64,000 nucleotides of DNA from Paenibacillus radicibacter (lineage in GTDB: Bacteria; Bacillota; Bacilli; Paenibacillales; NBRC-103111). This document shows, in pieces, positions 60,375 to 64,000 of this stretch. The notes beneath the pieces were generated by a model. It did no database searches, was not told the origin of the DNA, and saw only the letters and a program-made list of their open reading frames with translations. How positions within the stretch are numbered: position 1 is the stretch's first letter; the number at the start of each line of letters is the position of its first letter. The stretch lies in NCBI RefSeq assembly GCF_024721995.1, contig NZ_JANQBC010000001.1:496001-560000 (forward strand), read 5' to 3'. The position numbers and the translations under genes were made by a program.

Positions 60375-60557
60375 TTACTCGCTTGCTTCTTCGGATGCTG
60401 CTTCTTCTTCAGAAACTTCTTCGGATGCTGCTGCTTCAGCTTCCGCTTCTGCAAGCTCAGCTTCAACTTCTTCTACCTCTTCTGCTACAACCTCTTCTAC
60501 TACTTCTTCAACAGTTTCTTCTGATGCTGCTACTACTTCTTCGTTTAAGTTTTCCAT
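60375..60557 (-). CDS. Extremely acidic 60-aa peptide, unknown function
   Basis: A 60-residue protein in which 26 residues are Glu and the rest almost all Val, Ala, Ser. There is no Lys, Arg, His, Cys, Phe, Tyr or Trp. It begins MENLNEEVVAASEETVEEVV, continues with E-E-V-V repeats, and ends with A-S-E-E repeats (SEEVSEEEAASEEASE). GGGAGG lies 8 bases before the ATG, an extended -10 promoter lies upstream and a terminator follows, so it is very likely a real monocistronic gene. It lies between a LanM locus and an S41 peptidase. It lacks Cys and cannot be a standard lanthipeptide. It might be a chaperone-like acidic protein or a modified peptide precursor; this is open. Confidence 0.7.
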   Translation of the reverse strand: MENLNEEVVAASEETVEEVVEEVVAEEVEEVEAELAEAEAEAAASEEVSEEEAASEEASE

Positions 60558-60605
60558 ATCTAATCCCTCCCAAGTTACTAGAACTCTTGTCCCAGCTTAT
60601 CCTCA

Positions 60606-60614
60606 TTATATCAG
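60606..60614 (-). promoter_or_regulatory. Extended -10 promoter of the acidic peptide gene
   Basis: On the minus strand TGATATAAT fits TGnTATAAT exactly, 49 bases before the start codon. The -35 region is poor, as is common for extended -10 promoters. The remaining bases up to 60830 are AT-rich with no gene I can support. Confidence 0.55.
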
Positions 60615-60829
60615 GTAATTTTGGGGTTTAATAGAAAATATTTTGTCGAAAATCATATAATTTAGATTTCATTTTTATTACATAAGATTATATTTATTTA
60701 CATAATTTTCTTTTTTTAAAATTATACTAATTTCTATATACATAGGTTGTAATAGAAATTAGTTTTGCTAGGGTTGGTTGCGTTGTTCTCATTGACTATC
60801 ACGACATCTGCACTTGCAGATTCTCTACG

Positions 60830-61084
60830 CTATCCAATGTACAAAATCTGTGATTTTCCTTTGTAATAGCCTTGCTTAACACTATAAATTTTTAGTTTGC
60901 CGATAATAATCTGACTTATGTAATAATGCGGAGTGCAATAAAGATCAATTCTCTCTTCGCTCAAAAGATCAAATGAGCCTGTTGCTTCATCAAGCATTAA
61001 GACTTTCAGTTTAGTTAGCAATGCCTTGGCTATTACAATTCGTTGTCGCTGACCTCTAGCTCCATATCTAACTAAACGATAACA
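60830..61084 (-). pseudogene. Remnant of an ABC exporter ATPase (LanT-like)
   Basis: A fragment of an ABC ATPase with the C-loop and Walker B only: YGARGQRQRIVIAKALLTKL, then KVLMLDEATGSFDLLSEERI. After that the frame drifts into non-homologous sequence (DLYCTPHYYISQIIIGKLKI) and stops. The P-loop, membrane domain and switch His are missing. It begins right after the LanM stop codon, where a lanthipeptide exporter gene commonly lies, so most of that exporter has probably been deleted. No usable ribosome binding site is seen. It suggests that the lanthipeptide locus is decaying. Confidence 0.75.
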
Positions 61085-61097
61085 TTAGAGTTATCGT
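61078..61097. other. Perfect palindrome at the LanM stop / ABC remnant junction
   Basis: CGATAAC and GTTATCG flank ATTAGA (7-bp perfect inverted repeat). The LanM stop codon lies within one arm, so this marks the junction with the ABC remnant. No T-run follows. Confidence 0.5.
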
Positions 61098-63997
61098 GGC
61101 AATTCAAATGCAAGAATAGACGGCACCCGATTATCTAACAATCGTAAATATTCGTACCCCATCCCAACAGTCCCTGTCATCAATCCATCACACTCCAATC
61201 TTGCAATTAAGCGATCAGATGACTGATATGCTTTATAATCCACAATCGCTTCCATGGCCCAATTATTTGCAATATCGGAAAGACTAGAATCATTCATCAG
61301 TTTACTTAAGTGTAGCAAAATTCCAGCATTGCCTAATATACCGTGACACAAACAAAAACTACTATACATACTCCCACGATTCAACAAAGTCTGTAGTGCA
61401 TTCTTATAGTCTTGAGTAACAAATTCCCATTCTTGTGATTGTAGAAGACTCATTGCATCAAGTTGATGCATAATCTCTGCGCGACCAAGTGCGATACCAG
61501 GTGCACCATGACACCAAAAGTCAGCATATACAAGTCTATCTGTATAGCGCAAGTCTTTCCAATTTTGTTCATTTTCCGAATAGTAATGATTTTCATACAT
61601 GAGCAATTTTTTTGCCATGATCAGATAATGTTCACAGCTAGACGGTTTAATAGGATTATTACTTGTTCTAGTAAGCCATATGAACGCCCATGCTAACCCC
61701 GCTGCACCATGAGATAAACCCGTCAACAACACTTGATTATTCGTTATACTATGTTTATCGACTACTTCTTGGTTCGTCAGTCCATCAGGTTCTATTGTCA
61801 AACCAGCATCAATATTCAATTTCTCCACTAATGTGTAAAGACGTTCTCCAGCCGCCTTTGCCACATGCAAATACGCTACATCACGCATAGCTTCGTATAC
61901 ACGAAGCAGAACGATAATACAACCTGCAAGTCCCGCAATAATATCATACTCAGTTTCTTGTTCTATTGCCCTCATCAATACGGGTAACCTATTCTTGGCA
62001 TCTATTAGCAAGGTATCATCTTTCCATAACAACCCACAATAAATGAGTGCATAAATATGACCACCTTCTCCAAAAAAAGCTGAAGTCGAAATTGTTACTT
62101 CTTTATTCAATTCACTTGCTTTATCTAGTTCCAACTTATTTAACTGCATAGCATTCAATAGTTGTTGCGCCATCTCTCGATATTGTTGGTCGCAAGTGAT
62201 ATACGTTAGTTGAGCAAGATATAATACATAACCACCTAAACCATTATATATATTGTGTTCTAACCATACTGGCTTATGTTTATTCTCTTCATCAACCATA
62301 GCAAACCCAATACACGAAATGTTACTATTATTTGTTTTGACAATACGACGCATTATACTATTACCTATTGATGTCACGAATTGCTGAAATTGTGTAACTC
62401 TACTCTCATTATTAATGAGAGCTTGAACTTGTACTGTAATATGGCGATTATATATTTCAGAACGCTGATTATACGAATGACCATCACTAGAAAGATCATT
62501 GTCTTCCAAACTGGACAGAGACCAGCGCAAATATTGCAGCTGTTTACTAAGATCCTCTTCAGATAATAGCATCAGGTAATGTTCAACTAACTCAATAATT
62601 GACATCGGATAGAAATTGCGTATACAGACTCCACTTGTATCATACAAGTCATGACTATTAATTGAAAACTTAAAGTAAGGAACATCTTGCCTCTGCATTT
62701 GTTCCAATTCAAATTCAAAAACAGCTTGTGGTGGATACACCGAGTCATTAACCATTATATGTAATAAGCGATTACGATCTGATTCACTCTGTAAATAATC
62801 TGGATGCATACTATGCGATAATAACTTACCATACAAGGATGTCGCCCGAAATACATGACGACCCATCGCATCAGAATAAGGTAAAAGTATGTCACGAACA
62901 AAAGTATCGCGATGCATAAGTATTAAGCGATACAAGTCACAGAACCCTTCGGTCATCTGCTTTGTATACATTGAAACATCCATATATTCGCCATTCAATA
63001 GGGGGCGATTTTGTTTCTCATCCGTCGTATAAAAGTCGTCAATCAAACAAGCTTCATCCGTGCCAATATTATTAATACGCTGAATCTTCATTAATTGCGA
63101 CTTCTGTCCACCTCGAGCACCTACTGCACTTAAATCAATATCCAATAGTGGATTAGGAGAATGAATTCCTGGTAGCATAAGTGATGAAAATACCGTTCGC
63201 AGATTTTGCTCTCCTAGCATATTCTGCAATTGGGACTCTGTTAAGGGAGTAAATATTGTTTCTAAATCAATTAATACGGGTTGAGTTCCGCTTGCAATTA
63301 TATTCTCGGAATGATAATCGGTAGCCCCACATGTATAGCATAATGCTGTTAATGCACCTAGACGATAATAAAATTGTTCTACTTCCATGATAGATTGACA
63401 TGGATTATGACTAATGAACTCGTGATATCCATAAGCCCCACAATTAAACACATTTGGACTACTCAAGATATACTTAATACCTCTCTGATTAATCCAATCC
63501 AGCATATGACTATAACATTCATCTATACGTAAGGAGTGGGGTTTATACACTAGTTTAGCACCACTGTTAAACTTAAAAATTGCAACTGATTTACCTTTGT
63601 TATGGGTATCTCCTGTTCCAATTTCTATCCCAGTTAGACAATCATATTCGCAGCCATTTTTCAACTTCGACTTGAATTTTATCCAATCTGAATTGTAATG
63701 AACCATAATTTCACGTACATATGAGCTAAACATTATCGTGTGTTCTGTCAAGCATCTCGCTAACACTGGGTATGTATCGAAGAACTCTCTTAAATGAAGC
63801 GAATCTTCCAATAGTTTAAAATACTCTAGGTATCGCTCATTCGGCGTTTCAGTTGTTAATTCACCTAACTGACTTGCAATGGATATCTCAAGCATTGTTG
63901 TTTTATACTGCAAAGCAGACAAACATTTTACACATGATTGCATGAGTCCTTCTTGAACTTGAAGTTTATCAATAATATCATCATTAACATTATTCAT
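61091..63997 (-). CDS. lanM: Class II lanthipeptide synthetase LanM, 5' end at window edge
   Basis: At least 968 residues of a bifunctional LanM, which dehydrates Ser/Thr and then cyclises Cys onto them in precursor peptides. The dehydratase domain (about 90-560) has KSVAIFKFNSGAKLVYKPHS, CGATDYHSENIIASG and QPVLIDLETIFTP. The LanC-like cyclase domain (about 610-960) has the zinc ligands in FWCHGAPGIALGRAE (Cys) and SFCLCHGILGNAG (Cys-His). Full LanM proteins usually have more residues before the dehydratase domain, so the first ATG, 3 bases from the edge, may be internal. No precursor peptide is visible here; it would probably lie upstream, outside the window. Confidence 0.92.
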   Translation of the reverse strand: MNNVNDDIIDKLQVQEGLMQSCVKCLSALQYKTTMLEISIASQLGELTTETPNERYLEYFKLLEDSLHLREFFDTYPVLARCLTEHTIMFSSYVREIMVHYNSDWIKFKSKLKNGCEYDCLTGIEIGTGDTHNKGKSVAIFKFNSGAKLVYKPHSLRIDECYSHMLDWINQRGIKYILSSPNVFNCGAYGYHEFISHNPCQSIMEVEQFYYRLGALTALCYTCGATDYHSENIIASGTQPVLIDLETIFTPLTESQLQNMLGEQNLRTVFSSLMLPGIHSPNPLLDIDLSAVGARGGQKSQLMKIQRINNIGTDEACLIDDFYTTDEKQNRPLLNGEYMDVSMYTKQMTEGFCDLYRLILMHRDTFVRDILLPYSDAMGRHVFRATSLYGKLLSHSMHPDYLQSESDRNRLLHIMVNDSVYPPQAVFEFELEQMQRQDVPYFKFSINSHDLYDTSGVCIRNFYPMSIIELVEHYLMLLSEEDLSKQLQYLRWSLSSLEDNDLSSDGHSYNQRSEIYNRHITVQVQALINNESRVTQFQQFVTSIGNSIMRRIVKTNNSNISCIGFAMVDEENKHKPVWLEHNIYNGLGGYVLYLAQLTYITCDQQYREMAQQLLNAMQLNKLELDKASELNKEVTISTSAFFGEGGHIYALIYCGLLWKDDTLLIDAKNRLPVLMRAIEQETEYDIIAGLAGCIIVLLRVYEAMRDVAYLHVAKAAGERLYTLVEKLNIDAGLTIEPDGLTNQEVVDKHSITNNQVLLTGLSHGAAGLAWAFIWLTRTSNNPIKPSSCEHYLIMAKKLLMYENHYYSENEQNWKDLRYTDRLVYADFWCHGAPGIALGRAEIMHQLDAMSLLQSQEWEFVTQDYKNALQTLLNRGSMYSSFCLCHGILGNAGILLHLSKLMNDSSLSDIANNWAMEAIVDYKAYQSSDRLIARLECDGLMTGTVGMGYEYLRLLDNRVPSILAFELPR

Positions 63998-64000
63998 AGC

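Noticed and set aside
60375-60557. Acidic peptide as an ordinary class II lanthipeptide precursor
   Set aside because: It has no Cys, so LanM could not form lanthionine rings; it is also downstream of LanM with its own promoter.
60352-60631. Plus-strand Ser/Leu-rich ORFs over the acidic peptide gene
   Set aside because: They are reverse-frame reflections of Glu/Val/Ala codon repeats and have no ribosome binding site.
1-64000. CRISPR arrays and tRNA or rRNA genes
   Set aside because: I saw no regularly spaced repeats with unique spacers and no cloverleaf or rRNA-like sequence; short structures could still have been missed by eye.

Overview
The window comes from a low-GC, spore-forming Gram-positive chromosome, most likely a Paenibacillus or close relative. 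Pointers are an alpha/beta-type small acid-soluble spore protein, spoVK, Gram-positive LexA boxes, the spoVK-hflX-(Met gamma-lyase family)-glnR-glnA order known from Bacillus, lexA divergent from a yneA/ynzC-type operon, and the mrfA-mrfB pair. The species assignment is inference; no rRNA or other marker is present.

Positions 1-29.5 kb are the late half of an SPbeta-like prophage, nearly all on the + strand and visibly AT-richer than the rest. The order is a tyrosine-recombinase-like protein (compare SPbeta YomM), small ORFs, a 1953-aa tape measure protein, a distal-tail-like protein, small tail proteins, a 1202-aa tail endopeptidase-like protein, a cargo block (secreted ankyrin protein and a PemK/MazF-like toxin with its likely partner), a PAAR-like tip protein, a baseplate/fibre protein, then about 10 kb of adhesion proteins. 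That adhesion block holds six discoidin-like domains in four genes, paired 'KIGDYI' modules, a SPRY domain protein and a repeat fibre carrying a DNRLRE-like domain. A holin-amidase-holin lysis cassette follows. The right edge holds short repeats and a zinc-ribbon remnant of a large serine recombinase.

Positions 29.5-34 kb (- strand) are a compact Tad/Flp pilus operon: TadZ-like, TadA, TadB, TadC and a 43-aa Flp1-like prepilin. Positions 34-46 kb hold housekeeping genes: pepF, a spore DNA-binding protein, an UPF0173 hydrolase, an RlmM-like methyltransferase, an ABC ATPase, a cREC protein, nfo, mrfB, mrfA, a lipoprotein and rnz. A 186-bp MITE-like palindrome sits between two of them. Positions 46-53 kb carry metH, mtnD, a HAD phosphatase, a DUF896 protein, a YneA-like LysM protein and lexA. 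Positions 53-59 kb carry glnA, glnR, a Met gamma-lyase family enzyme, hflX and spoVK.

Positions 59-64 kb (- strand) look like an inserted accessory island: an S41 peptidase flanked by two near-identical terminator-promoter cassettes, a 60-aa peptide that is 26/60 glutamate with no basic, aromatic or Cys residue, a remnant of an exporter ABC ATPase, and a class II lanthipeptide synthetase (LanM) whose 5' end lies at the window edge. This island and the adhesion gene block are the most interesting parts. An apparent LexA-like box inside the mrfAB promoter suggests SOS control of that repair pair here.
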